This document shows positions 1 through 8,079 of a stretch of 64,000 nt of DNA, in pieces (the stretch's first letter is position 1; each line of letters starts with the position of its first letter). Location: contig CAZCFY010000001.1 in NCBI GenBank assembly GCA_964498095.1, positions 356,914 to 420,913 of the forward strand. Reading direction: 5' to 3'. The position numbers were made by a program, and so were the translations under genes. The stretch is from SG-bin7 sp964498095. Its GTDB lineage: Bacteria > Bdellovibrionota > Bdellovibrionia > Bdellovibrionales > SG-bin7. The notes below the pieces were generated by a model. It had not been told where the DNA came from, searched no databases, and saw only the letters and a list, made by a program, of their open reading frames with translations.

Positions 1-1
1 C

Positions 2-475
2 GGGTTTGAGGTAATTAAACAAGAGCGGTATTTACGGCGCGACGGAATTCAAGACATATTAAATAAGTTAAGTGAGCCCGATAGCGCTTACATTTTCTTT
101 GCTGTGCAAGGCGGCGTGTTTGCCGAGGGCGTAGATTATCCGGGAAGCATGGCTATTGGCGCGTTTGTCGTGGGCCCCCCGTTACCCACCTTTGATTTAG
201 AGCGCGAAAAGATGCGCGAATACTACGAAGAAAACTATTTCGCGGGGTTTGATTATGCTTACACCTATCCCGCCATGGCCAAGGCCGTCCAAGCGGCCGG
301 CCGGGTAATTCGGTCAGAAACTGACCGCGGTCTTATCGTTTTAATGGATAATCGCTTCGGTCACGAAAATTACGCCAAATCCATGCCGCAAGATTGGTAT
401 CAAGAAACTCCGCAGGAGTTAGTTTCCACCAGCATACTGGCGGATGTAAAAAGATTTTGGGACTCTATCCCTTAA
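2..475 (+). CDS. DinG/Rad3-type ATP-dependent helicase, C-terminal fragment
   Basis: The reading frame is already open at the left edge, so only the last ~157 codons of a longer gene are visible; a GTG at 104 is internal and not the start. The sequence shows the C-terminal RecA-like lobe of an XPD/DinG superfamily 2 helicase: a VQGGVFAEGVDYPG segment resembling the motif around the nucleotide cleft, then QAAGRVIRS, the classic motif VI with its arginine finger. In this family the protein unwinds DNA 5'-3' with ATP, usually during repair or R-loop removal. The iron-sulfur region and Walker A, if present, lie outside the window. The last 11 bases overlap the convergent gene at 465-863. Assignment to the family is firm; DinG versus another Rad3-like helicase is open. 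Confidence 0.85.
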   Translation, partial: GFEVIKQERYLRRDGIQDILNKLSEPDSAYIFFAVQGGVFAEGVDYPGSMAIGAFVVGPPLPTFDLEREKMREYYEENYFAGFDYAYTYPAMAKAVQAAGRVIRSETDRGLIVLMDNRFGHENYAKSMPQDWYQETPQELVSTSILADVKRFWDSIP

Positions 476-863
476 CATCTTCCACGTTTGGTAGACGTAA
501 ATGGAATTCGTGATCCTTGGCGCGGTCTTCTAAAACGACAACTCTGCCATCGCGAATGTTCATGAGGTCTTGCTGACTAATATCTATCCCGTGAAAATGT
601 GCCAGCTGCCAATTCGTATAAACGACGATTCCCTCAGCGGGAGGATTCAAAAGGTCGGCAACGGGAATTTCTATGTAATGATGGTGATGGGCGATCTTCC
701 ACGAAACGAGGCGCCCCGGTCCAGACTGAATAATCAGAAGATCTTGCTCTTCCGAAAAAGTAGATAAATGACCGCCGTCATGTCCTAAGGCAATGTCACC
801 GACAGTTACAGATAATACAACCAAGCCCGCTTTCTTCAAGAATTCTCGACGATTACTTTCCAT
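465..863 (-). CDS. small exported protein with twin-arginine-like signal
   Basis: A protein of 132 residues is read from the ATG at 863, chosen because AAGGAG sits about seven bases upstream; the frame is open further upstream but has no comparable ribosome site. The N-terminus NRREFLKKAG followed by a short hydrophobic stretch resembles a Tat signal, which would send a folded protein to the periplasm. The mature part is rich in His (HHHHYIEIP, HFHGIDI), suggesting metal contact, and contains an ISQQDL motif followed by a short beta-rich tail. I do not recognise the family. The gene converges on and overlaps the helicase gene by 11 bases. Confidence 0.7.
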   Translation of the reverse strand: MESNRREFLKKAGLVVLSVTVGDIALGHDGGHLSTFSEEQDLLIIQSGPGRLVSWKIAHHHHYIEIPVADLLNPPAEGIVVYTNWQLAHFHGIDISQQDLMNIRDGRVVVLEDRAKDHEFHLRLPNVEDVKG

Positions 864-1020
864 TTTAATCTCCTTGCATCGGAATGTGTAATTTTTTTTA
901 GTTAAGCGAAATTTGGCGGCACAAAGGCTAAAATTGTCGAACAGATCCATTATAAGCACGGTGCCGGCAAAAATACTTAACCCACAAAGGAGTTAGCAAG
1001 AAAAGGGCCCAATTTCGCCG

Positions 1021-1497
1021 CTATTTTTCGACCCTAACTGCTGAGGCTACGAACTGATAGACTTTTTTTGGTTCTTTAACAGCCGCTATGTTAGCGCCCG
1101 ATTTGCCTTCGTCTTTTAAAAAGTGTCTTTGTTCGTTTATTGATAATATTTTTTCTTGCAGCCGGCCCTGCAAGGCAACGCGGTTGGGGGCGAGATCTTT
1201 TTTGACAAAAAAAGCGTAGTCTTTAAAAACGACGCGCAAACTTTTGCCGCCGTCGCTAACTTCCATCCAGCAGGCTTTTTGCTGACAAACCTTTTCAATC
1301 TTCGCCTTTGTCAAAATTTCTTTACCTAAGAATTTTTCCGGAGATGTCGCCAGTTCCGCAAACGGCGTAGAGTCTTTAAGACTAATTTCGTCACCGAACT
1401 TATCGCTTGCCAATAAGGCTCGTGGTGTGAGTGATAGGAGAAAAAGGAATGCTGAAAATAGAAATTGGTTTGAAACTGGTATTATCTTAGTTTTCAT
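1021..1497 (-). CDS. DUF4920-type secreted protein
   Basis: A 158-residue protein begins with a clear Sec signal (basic MKTK, hydrophobic core, cleavage near ALLAS). The mature domain has the pattern of the DUF4920 family: an opening segment on loss of a bound ligand (LGKEILTKAKIEKVC), the paired motif CQQKACWMEV, then SLRVVFKDYAFFVKK and a closing strand. These are OB-fold-like periplasmic or lipoprotein domains of unknown job; the CQxKACW cysteines suggest metal or redox binding. GAGAGG lies a few bases before the ATG and supports the start. It is transcribed away from the neighbouring DUF481 gene, from which it is separated by about 160 bases. Confidence 0.75.
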   Translation of the reverse strand: MKTKIIPVSNQFLFSAFLFLLSLTPRALLASDKFGDEISLKDSTPFAELATSPEKFLGKEILTKAKIEKVCQQKACWMEVSDGGKSLRVVFKDYAFFVKKDLAPNRVALQGRLQEKILSINEQRHFLKDEGKSGANIAAVKEPKKVYQFVASAVRVEK

Positions 1498-1656
1498 TTA
1501 TACCTCTCCAGAGATTGTGGCGGCGGCGGTCCCCGCAGTCAATTCCGCAGTCACCTCCCCATTCAAAGCTCTCCCGTTTGCCTATTTTCCATGCCAATTA
1601 CTGGGTTGCCAACACATAAACCCGCTGCTAGCTTCTTTCCTCTTGGGAGAAGAACA

Positions 1657-2376
1657 ATGAAACAAACCATTTATCTTTTTATCTCTATCTTATCGTGTGT
1701 CGCGACAGCCCAAACCGAAACAAAATCACCTTGGACCCACGAATCAGAAGCCTCGGTCGTGCAAGTTGCTGGGAACACAAAATCAGAAAGCTACAGCGCG
1801 AAACAAAAAACAACTTATAAAATGGATCATCAATCGATTACCGCTACGGCGAGATATTTATTTGCTTCCGCGTCTGGCGCCAGTACTGCCAAGGCCTGGG
1901 ACGCTTATTTACGTTACGAGAAAGAATTATCTGACCTCTGGTCGCTATTTTTACAGCACGGAGCTGAAAGTGATTTATTCGCGGGTTATATTCAACGCGA
2001 TCACACGGACTTGGGCGCAAAATATTATATCTTTAAATCCCCGCCCCAGCTTTTATTTGCTGAGTTGGGCGCACGTTATTCTAACCTTATGTTTACCAAT
2101 GGCACTCTGGACTATGCAAATGGGTCACGCGTTTATTTGGAATATTCCAATAATTTTACCGAAACGGTTTCGGGCAAATTCTGGACGGAGCATATTGCGA
2201 ATTTTAAGGATAGCGACGCCTATTTGATAAACTACGAGCCTTCCGTTAACGTGATGATGAACAAAATTTTCTCCGTAAAAGTCGCATACCTTGTAAAGAT
2301 TCATAACAAAACTCAATCGGCGAGCGAAGAAAAACAAGATAGTACTTTTACCACTTCGCTGGTGGCGAAATTTTAG
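1657..2376 (+). CDS. DUF481 family outer-membrane protein
   Basis: The start is the ATG at 1657, preceded by GGGAGAAG; an upstream in-frame ATG at 1591 lacks a signal-like N-terminus. The 239-residue product has a signal peptide ending near CVATAQ and then alternating beta strands ending in the aromatic SLVAKF, as expected for an outer-membrane barrel terminus. The strand pattern (SEASVVQVAGNTKSES, YLRYEKELSDLWSLF, YSNNFTE) fits DUF481/YdiY proteins, whose function is poorly known. An 83-bp internal piece, 2154-2236, recurs at 4314-4396 beside an insertion sequence. The gene converges on the truncated DUF1592 gene with only 23 bases between them. Confidence 0.8.
   Translation: MKQTIYLFISILSCVATAQTETKSPWTHESEASVVQVAGNTKSESYSAKQKTTYKMDHQSITATARYLFASASGASTAKAWDAYLRYEKELSDLWSLFLQHGAESDLFAGYIQRDHTDLGAKYYIFKSPPQLLFAELGARYSNLMFTNGTLDYANGSRVYLEYSNNFTETVSGKFWTEHIANFKDSDAYLINYEPSVNVMMNKIFSVKVAYLVKIHNKTQSASEEKQDSTFTTSLVAKF
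2154..2236. repeat. source copy of 83-bp direct repeat (inside DUF481 gene)
   Basis: This stretch of the DUF481 coding sequence matches 4314-4396 at 82 of 83 positions; the single difference is T at 2224 against C at 4384. The spacing is exactly 2160 bases. The copy here is within an intact reading frame and is therefore taken as the source, or as the surviving member of a former gene duplication. Confidence 0.9.
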
Positions 2377-2399
2377 AAACCGACGGTCCGATTTAAATA

Positions 2400-3128
2400 T
2401 CACAATCCGCTAAGTGGCTTATTATAAGACTGCGCATCATCATAATTTGCTTTACCAAATGATGGAAGGTTAAGGCCCATTTTTTGACCTAGAGCAAGGT
2501 GTAAGGAACAAAGCGGTGCGCCGCCTTTGGCGTCCACATAACGATATAGAAAATCGGGTGAGCTGATGAGAGCTCGGATCATTACCTTAATTGCCTCATC
2601 AAAGCTATCGCCGCTAGAAATGGACCTTTGCCAAACGGCCACTAAACTATTTACGTCATCCGTTGTTGTTTTGCGGTGATAGGCTTTTCTTGTTAGGGGC
2701 AAGATTATTTGGCTGGCACACGCCACGCTATTTGTCGTACAGGTAAAAATTGTCGCTTTATTAGTCGCTATGGCTTGGGTAACAATTGAGTCAGAGACAT
2801 CAATCATGGCGTTTAGAAAAATCGAGCTAACACCCATTGCCGCCGCATTGTTGTCGAAAAATCCGACTTTGGTATCTTGTGGCAGAACATCCAGCGGAGG
2901 TGTAACTCCCAACAGATCGCGAATTGAATTTCTATATTCGCCCCGACTTAAGCGGCGAAGTCCAGAGTAAACCGGAGTATCCACTTTTTGAGTTTGGCAA
3001 ACTTTATCAAGATCCGTGGAATTAAAAGAAGACGATGACAACGCCTTCGTGGCGCGAAAGGCACCGCAATTATTAAAGGTAACTATCAAAAGGAGAGTGG
3101 CAATTCCTAAACCAATCTTAGATTTCAC
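2400..3128 (-). CDS. C-terminally truncated DUF1592-type lipoprotein (probable remnant)
   Basis: The 242-residue product starts with a hydrophobic signal ending FNNC-GAF, a lipoprotein-like site with Asn before the Cys. It then shows the DUF1587 opening (RRLSRGEYRNSIRDLLGV), a DUF1595-like segment (ILPLTRKAYHRK) and the beginning of DUF1592 (LISSPDFLYRYV). The remainder of DUF1592 and the DUF1588 and DUF1585 parts, present in the 554-residue paralogue at 34903-36567, are absent. The last ~35 residues look unrelated to the family, so the gene appears cut off and fused to chance sequence. It lacks the DUF1552 partner seen beside the intact copy. It may still be translated, but normal function is unlikely. 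Confidence 0.65.
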   Translation of the reverse strand: MKSKIGLGIATLLLIVTFNNCGAFRATKALSSSSFNSTDLDKVCQTQKVDTPVYSGLRRLSRGEYRNSIRDLLGVTPPLDVLPQDTKVGFFDNNAAAMGVSSIFLNAMIDVSDSIVTQAIATNKATIFTCTTNSVACASQIILPLTRKAYHRKTTTDDVNSLVAVWQRSISSGDSFDEAIKVMIRALISSPDFLYRYVDAKGGAPLCSLHLALGQKMGLNLPSFGKANYDDAQSYNKPLSGL

Positions 3129-3444
3129 ATTTCCCCCAAAATTATCTTATCAAGTAGGGCGGTCGCTAAGGGTCGCTGATTTGGCAAAGAGGATTTTAAG
3201 TTTTAGGTACAAAGTGTATCGTTTTGAGATTTTGACTTTTGGGTCATTTCCGATTCTCTGACCACGAATTCGCATTTTCGCTGAAGACTTTCTTCAAATC
3301 AAATATATGGCTGTTAAACCAATGTTTAACCTAATGGCTCACTGCCAAGGAATTACTTGGTTTTTGTAGCTGAACTTTAGCCGTGTTGTTTTATGAGCCT
3401 TTTGGGCTGTAGAATATAATTATTGCGAAAAGATGGGATGAAAT
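3129..3444. promoter_or_regulatory. divergent intergenic region with palindrome and -10 element
   Basis: No gene is supported in these 316 bases between divergent genes. It contains a perfect 7+7 inverted repeat, GTTAAAC at 3313-3319 and GTTTAAC at 3324-3330, which could be an operator. It also has a short hairpin (CCAAG...CTTGG) followed by five T and, at 3415-3420, a consensus TATAAT about 25 bases before the ATG of the following gene. No good -35 box is at the normal spacing. Promoter activity is inferred only. Confidence 0.45.
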
Positions 3445-4224
3445 ATGAGATATAGAATTCTAGTTATATTCACCTTTTTATTTACGATCAGAGCGAACAG
3501 TGCTTCGCTAACGAAAGAGTGTGTCGATTGGATTAACAACATTAGCGGCACCAGCCAGGCGATCAAAGTTAACAAGAACCAAGTTTTTCTGGCCCTCAAG
3601 GGCTATGCTCCCAAAAGGTCGCAGGCACCAGGTGAAACTATGTTTCAGTTTTCCGGGGACAAGGCTAAACTTGCGCCACGCCAACCTTACATCGTTCGTG
3701 TCAGTACTAATGAGACGTCCTTCAGTGTCGAGAGTGAATTTGCTAATGGCTCAATGGAGAAGATTTCGTTTAACAATAGTAAAGAAAAAGGCTGCTATCC
3801 TGACCTTCAAACCTACAAAGTGAAATCAGGAGTCTATGTGAAACGAAGTTTTGAAATATGTCAGGCCTTTGTCACAATGGATTCGGAAAATAAAAAAATT
3901 GATCATTGCTTTACCAAGTCACCTCTTCCGGTAACTCTAGAGACGTGCGTTGGCGATTTAAAAGATAAACTAGAGGAAATTGGTAATAAAGGCGTAAAAA
4001 TGGAGCTACAAATAGCAGGAATTAAACATACAGAAGTGGCAATGGATGACCCAGTTGGCACGTCCGGACTTTCAAATCTTGAAAGGGCAAAGATCTACTA
4101 CCAAAAATGTATAGATCACAATTCCATTGGCGGACTTCGTGACAACATTTACGAGCATTTTCCTAATAATTTTCCGCTACCTGTCAAACCCGCTAATGAA
4201 TCTTTAAAAAGTGGCACAATGTGA
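3445..4224 (+). CDS. secreted protein of unknown family
   Basis: A 259-residue protein carries a Sec signal (MRYRILVIF..., cleavage near ANSAS). The mature part has six well-spread cysteines and a middle region of beta strands (YIVRVSTNETSFSVESEF), followed by an alpha-helical C-terminal part (TCVGDLKDKLEEIGNKG, LSNLERAKIYYQKCIDHN). I do not recognise it. TATAAT lies about 25 bases upstream. The gene sits at the left side of the accessory region, immediately before the stray DUF481 fragment and the IS element, and its adenine-rich codon use resembles other genes in that region. Confidence 0.65.
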   Translation: MRYRILVIFTFLFTIRANSASLTKECVDWINNISGTSQAIKVNKNQVFLALKGYAPKRSQAPGETMFQFSGDKAKLAPRQPYIVRVSTNETSFSVESEFANGSMEKISFNNSKEKGCYPDLQTYKVKSGVYVKRSFEICQAFVTMDSENKKIDHCFTKSPLPVTLETCVGDLKDKLEEIGNKGVKMELQIAGIKHTEVAMDDPVGTSGLSNLERAKIYYQKCIDHNSIGGLRDNIYEHFPNNFPLPVKPANESLKSGTM

Positions 4225-4313
4225 TAACTGAACTCAGCGCAAAGTTATTTTTCCTGAAATTCAGACCGCTGTTCCAGTGAAATAAGTTTTTTAGGGAGGC
4301 TGATTTACACTTT

Positions 4314-4396
4314 TTTTACCGAAACGGTTTCGGGCAAATTCTGGACGGAGCATATTGCGAATTTTAAGGATAGCGACGCCTATCTGATAAACTACG
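4314..4396. repeat. stray 83-bp copy of DUF481 gene fragment
   Basis: 82 of 83 bases match 2154-2236 in the same orientation. Homology begins at a run of T followed by TACC and stops sharply at 4396, about 5 to 17 bases short of the left end of the IS481-type element. No longer reading frame of DUF481 type surrounds it. It is either a relic of a second DUF481 gene, mostly deleted when the IS arrived, or host DNA picked up during transposition or repair. Confidence 0.9.
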
Positions 4397-4413
4397 GTAG
4401 TTGAGACTTGCGT

Positions 4414-5579
4414 TGACACGACTCTCTCGGTCAAACGTCGTTTCGTTTAGTGCACTACTGCCGCATTTGTCACCTCCGATTTTTCAATCACATATTTTTT
4501 ATAAAGTTCGTAGCCGTCTTCCCAAGTTTGTTTTGGCGTTCGGCCAAGACAACGCTTGCCTTGGTTCGTTCGCTTGTCGTTGTAAAAATTCATAAAGACA
4601 TCCAGGTCGATTTGAATTTGGTCGATCGAGGTGTACATCGTTTCTCGAAATGCGACGGCGTAAAATTCTTCCTGGATGATTTGGTTGAGTCTTTCAGTGC
4701 AGCCGTTGGTCTGTGGGTGAAAGGCTTTCGTTTTTGAATGTTCAACGTCGTTGAGATGCAGAAAAAGTTGATACGGGTGTTGCTCGACTTTGCCCGAGTA
4801 CTCGGTTCCACGATCTGTCAAAACACGAAGCAGACGCACTCGTTCGGCATCGAAAAACGGCAACACCTTGTCGTTTAAAAAATCTGCTGCTGTGATTGCA
4901 GTTTTATCCGTGTACAATTTTGCAAAACCCATGTTACTAAATGTGTCGATACCAGTTTGTTGATAGATTTTTCCAACACCTTTGATGTAACCAACGTAGT
5001 ATGTGTCCTGACCAAATAAAAATCCCGGATGAAATGTTTCAATTTCTCCGTGAGCTTCTTTTTGTTCCTTCGCATTTTCGAGCGCTGCGACTTGTCCTTC
5101 TGATAAAACCTTTCCAGTCTCTGCCGCGTACTTCTCGAGACGTTTTAATCTATCACCTTTGCGTAACAAATTGTGTCTCGCCCAAACACCACGAACTCCG
5201 CCAGCGCTAATGCGAAGGCCGTGTGATTTTAATTCATTTTCCACGCGAACTTGCCCGTGAGTGGGAAATTCCAATGAGTAATCTAAAATTCTTTGTTCAA
5301 TCTCAGGACTAATACGATTTGCAATTCGCGGAGTCTTTCGAGACTTTTCCAAAAGCCCTTCGAGTCCGTCTTCGTTAATTGCAGTTTTGATGTCGTAATA
5401 ATGTTGTCTGGAAACTCCTAAATTACGACACGCTTCAGAAATATTTCCTAAGGTCTTGGCAAGCTCGACAATGTTAACTTTTCGATCAATAATATATTGT
5501 TGTTGAGTCATGGACTCATCTCCTTTTAGTTGAAAGTTTACTCGTAAATAAATCTTCAACCGAGAGAGTCCGTGACTCA
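4414..5579 (-). mobile_element. IS481-family insertion sequence
   Basis: About 1.17 kb comprising one DDE transposase gene and imperfect terminal inverted repeats. Reading inwards, the right end (complement of 5559-5579) gives TGAGTCACG then GACTCTCTCGGT; the left end (4414-4431) gives TGACAC then GACTCTCTCGGT. The twelve inner bases are identical while the outer part of the left end is shorter by a few bases. I see no clear target-site duplication, and the left end lies beside the DUF481 fragment, so the insertion is probably old or its flanks were rearranged. The outer boundaries are accurate to roughly 12 bases on the left. Confidence 0.75.
4447..5511 (-). CDS. IS481-family transposase
   Basis: The start is the ATG at 5511 with AAGGAG upstream; the extra upstream codons lie in the terminal repeat. 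The 354-residue protein has an N-terminal helix-turn-helix (EACRNLGVSRQHYYD), a second helical DNA-binding segment, and an rve-type integrase core. The catalytic triad is visible at D169 (GQDTYYVGYI), D233 (LTDRGTEY) and E273 (NGCTERLNQ). The C-terminal NDKRTNQGKRCLGRTP is typical of IS481/IS3-like transposases. The frame is intact, so the enzyme may be active, cutting at the flanking inverted repeats. Confidence 0.92.
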   Translation of the reverse strand: MTQQQYIIDRKVNIVELAKTLGNISEACRNLGVSRQHYYDIKTAINEDGLEGLLEKSRKTPRIANRISPEIEQRILDYSLEFPTHGQVRVENELKSHGLRISAGGVRGVWARHNLLRKGDRLKRLEKYAAETGKVLSEGQVAALENAKEQKEAHGEIETFHPGFLFGQDTYYVGYIKGVGKIYQQTGIDTFSNMGFAKLYTDKTAITAADFLNDKVLPFFDAERVRLLRVLTDRGTEYSGKVEQHPYQLFLHLNDVEHSKTKAFHPQTNGCTERLNQIIQEEFYAVAFRETMYTSIDQIQIDLDVFMNFYNDKRTNQGKRCLGRTPKQTWEDGYELYKKYVIEKSEVTNAAVVH

Positions 5580-5662
5580 ATATTCCCTAAGGAAAGTCTA
5601 GGTCCTGTAAACGCTTTTCTTAACTAGGCCATATAAGCGCGAATTGCATGTTTAAAATGGCA

Positions 5663-5689
5663 AATGGAAAACCGTTCTGATTTTCCATT
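5663..5689. repeat. 9-bp perfect inverted repeat
   Basis: AATGGAAAA (5663-5671) and TTTTCCATT (5681-5689) can form a hairpin with a nine-base loop, in the ~170-base gap between the IS right end and the stop of the next reverse-strand gene. It may end transcription of the 6028-to-5753 genes, although no long T tract follows on that strand. The remainder of the gap shows nothing gene-like. Confidence 0.5.
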
Positions 5690-5752
5690 CAAGAAAATTT
5701 CCAACTTTAGCCAAGTTTTGGAGTGTTAAAAGGTGCGCCCCTGACATTTTAT

Positions 5753-6028
5753 TCAATTTTTTGAAGTGATAATTGCTTTCACTGCTTCGAAGTCTACTTT
5801 GTTAAATTCTAAGTATTGATGATCTCCTACTCTGAGGTTTCTTAACTGAGGCGGTGATACTAACTTTTTTGGAATTTTAACTGTCTTCCCGCGATGCACT
5901 ACAGTAATATCTTCAACATCCAATGTTTTTATAAAAAAACTTATCTTTATTGGCGATAAAATTTCACCATAAGTCGTCGAAGCAATACAAAAAATGAACA
6001 TTAGAATTAGTATGATAACTGATTTCAT
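5753..6028 (-). CDS. small secreted protein, coupled to upstream gene
   Basis: The 91-residue product is read from the ATG at 6028, chosen because it gives a clean signal peptide (KSVIILILMFIFCIAS) and follows an AGGAG; longer in-frame starts would only add sequence from the neighbouring gene. The mature peptide of ~65 residues is basic and beta-rich (IKISFFIKTLDVEDITVVHRG). No family is recognised. Its start overlaps the stop of the preceding gene in an ATGA arrangement, which predicts translational coupling and joint export of both products. Confidence 0.6.
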   Translation of the reverse strand: MKSVIILILMFIFCIASTTYGEILSPIKISFFIKTLDVEDITVVHRGKTVKIPKKLVSPPQLRNLRVGDHQYLEFNKVDFEAVKAIITSKN

Positions 6029-6672
6029 TGTGCCGCTCTCCTGGATTCCAACTTTTGCTGATTTGCCGAATTTACGGCTTCTGAGATACATTGGCTCAAG
6101 GGGGTTCCTTTTGGGCAAAGCGCTGGGAACTCATACGTAAGGTTATCACCTGTACATCTGACATTTTGCATTTCAAGAGTTTTATCGTCAGCATATTCTT
6201 TTCTCGGACCAACGGAATTGCATCCATTCGAAATCTTTTGCTCAATTCTTTGATCTCTGATACACGCATGGTTTTCCATGTTAGATTTGTCAATACCTGA
6301 AACAAACCCTTTAGGACACTTTATACTTTTTGGGAGAGCGAAGCTACCCACCGCAGCCAATGCTACACAAAGATTTTTTCTGCCTTTTTCATATGGGGGA
6401 GACGAAACTACAAAAGTTGCGTAGACCTTAGGGCATTTCAAGTTTGAGGTAAAGACGGTAGAAGACTTTTTTGCACATCCAATGGATGTTACGTCATGAT
6501 TAATGCACATCCCAGCGTCTATAGGAATAGCGACATAATCGTTAGCCCCACAACTTTTATAGTCACAGTTTGTCCTACTTTCGTAAAAACCGTCCTCATC
6601 AAAGACAGCTGTATTACCCGAGGACGAAAGTATTGTTCCGAAAAATGTCACTAAAAGAAAGATTGCATTCAT
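6025..6672 (-). CDS. secreted cysteine-rich protein of unknown family
   Basis: From the ATG at 6672 the protein has 215 residues and a signal peptide (AIFLLVTFFGTILSSSG). The mature part holds about twelve cysteines at spacings such as NCDYKSCG and NLKCPKV, with two KCPKG-like turns, pointing to a disulfide-bonded periplasmic or extracellular protein. The ribosome site is weak; a TTG three codons upstream is an alternative start. The gene runs divergently from the Cys-rich pseudogene beginning near 6752, and its stop overlaps the start of the small secreted gene. I do not recognise the family. Confidence 0.6.
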   Translation of the reverse strand: MNAIFLLVTFFGTILSSSGNTAVFDEDGFYESRTNCDYKSCGANDYVAIPIDAGMCINHDVTSIGCAKKSSTVFTSNLKCPKVYATFVVSSPPYEKGRKNLCVALAAVGSFALPKSIKCPKGFVSGIDKSNMENHACIRDQRIEQKISNGCNSVGPRKEYADDKTLEMQNVRCTGDNLTYEFPALCPKGTPLSQCISEAVNSANQQKLESRRAAQ

Positions 6673-6751
6673 GCCAAACAATCGGTTTTTCGCCGACTCC
6701 GCTTTACTGAGAGTTAGTCTAGTTTCAAAACCAAATGGGATGTAAACTTGA

Positions 6752-7570
6752 ATCTGGACTTTGGATCGCTCCCGATATCTTGCTGCTTCCGGAGCGTGTG
6801 CTTCAAATATTAAGGTTTGCGATGTCACCAACGGAAAAGGCGAGCAACTCTGGGACGGCATGAAATACGGTTCATGTGTCGCTAAAACTTGTAACAACAC
6901 TTTTCACCTAGAAAACAATGCTTGTATGCCAAATGTTCACTCGTGTGATTTGCCCAACGCCAAAGGCACTGAGAATTAGGAGAAGTATGGTGCTTGTGTG
7001 TTTGCAAGCTGTAATCAAGGTTATCAACGTTCAGGCAACACCTGCACAGCTTCCTTGGTCGGAAAATTTAGATCACCTTGCTACGATTCTGGTGGAGTCG
7101 ATGTTCATTACACCAATAATTTTATTGACGACAGTAAACACCAGTTAATTGGTACAGTGTTTTACAATCCTGGAGCGCCAAACACTTGTACGACTGGTTA
7201 TCGTCAAGTTATCCAAAACCAAACTTATGCGAGAATTAACGAATCGCCCTATGTAGCTGGTGCAGTTGAAGTTGATTTCAGTAAGGTCAATTTGACAATC
7301 ACTTTGTTGTCAGACCTTGCGGTCGCTGACCACAACGCCATTGCTTACTGCGGTTTCACAGGCTGGCAGAAAAACGTAGCGTATAACTTTGCCTACGCCG
7401 CTTGTAATATTCCAGCAGGCGTGGTTAAGACGATTAACCAAGTTAAAGGTGATACCCTTTATGTGGGAGACTTCATATCACAAAAACTGGTGTCCGGGAA
7501 ATCGGGGCTAGATCAATCGGCCTTGAGAAAATTTAAAAAAATTTGTTACTCCTCTGGCCGGAAATTCTGA
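6752..7570 (+). pseudogene. 5'-truncated Cys-rich repeat protein with internal amber codon
   Basis: One frame stays open from 6752 to 7570 except for a TAG at 6977-6979. On both sides lie copies of one ~36-residue repeat: the first runs CDVTNGKG...W...KYGSC...TC...NNAC, the second CDLPNAKG...stop...KYGAC...SC...GNTC. The stop sits exactly where the first copy has Trp (TGG to TAG) and two residues are missing beside it. Repeats of this C-x-N-G-x-G-x-x-x-W-x-x-Y-G-x-C type occur in large surface proteins; that link is from memory. There is no start codon with a signal peptide, so the 5' part is lost. The C-terminal ~170 residues form a separate beta-rich domain that still reads cleanly from a GTG at 6998. 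Confidence 0.7.
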
Positions 7571-7800
7571 ACCGGGGTTTTTAGGACAGGTTTTGCTACT
7601 CCAAAATTTATGCAAATTCTCCCAAAGCCGTTATTGTAAAGTGCGCCCTTTCTTATCGGACTGTTGCTACGGAGTTTCTGACCAGAAAGACTGAGCTTAG
7701 TGTTACCATAACCACTTCAAAAATGGCTGAGCGATAACCAACATTGGTTAGGCTCAGCTGTCCAAATGCCGCGCAATTCAAGACCATAAATCCTGACCAA

Positions 7801-7850
7801 GTCTCTATTCGTAGACCAAAAAAGTTATTCTTTTGTCTCTAGATATAGAC
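7801..7850. repeat. pair of 16-bp GTCTCTA-N4-TAGAC repeats
   Basis: Two copies of the pattern GTCTCTA, four variable bases, TAGAC occur at 7801-7816 and 7835-7850, with partial dyad symmetry within each. A looser inverted version follows (ATCTCTAC at 7857 and TTAGAGAC at 7876). Regular spacing of symmetric elements suggests binding sites, perhaps for the recombinase or a local regulator, but nothing further supports this. Confidence 0.4.
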
Positions 7851-8079
7851 GAAAATATCTCTACTTTTTCCCGAATTAGAGACCTGATCTAAAAACCTTC
7901 CACAACTTCGCACAGTTATAAAACTCAGACATTTTGGCACAAAACGGACTCTCCTTTGCACTTATAAATAGTGAGATCGAGCAAAAACGAAGTTTGAATC
8001 GAAAAAGGAATAACGTGATTTTTAAATTTCTACAAAACACATATTTAAAAACGGCAGTTGGAGGAATTCCACGTCCAAT

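Noticed and set aside
5732..5739. GGTGCGCC at the left of the accessory region matching the end of tRNA-Leu (10150-10157), as a possible attL core
   Set aside because: Only eight bases match; a chance hit in a region this size is too likely. Left undecided without comparison to an empty site.
6998..7570. A free-standing 190-residue gene starting at GTG 6998
   Set aside because: It lies in the same frame as the upstream repeats and begins inside a repeat, so it is better read as the tail of the interrupted gene.
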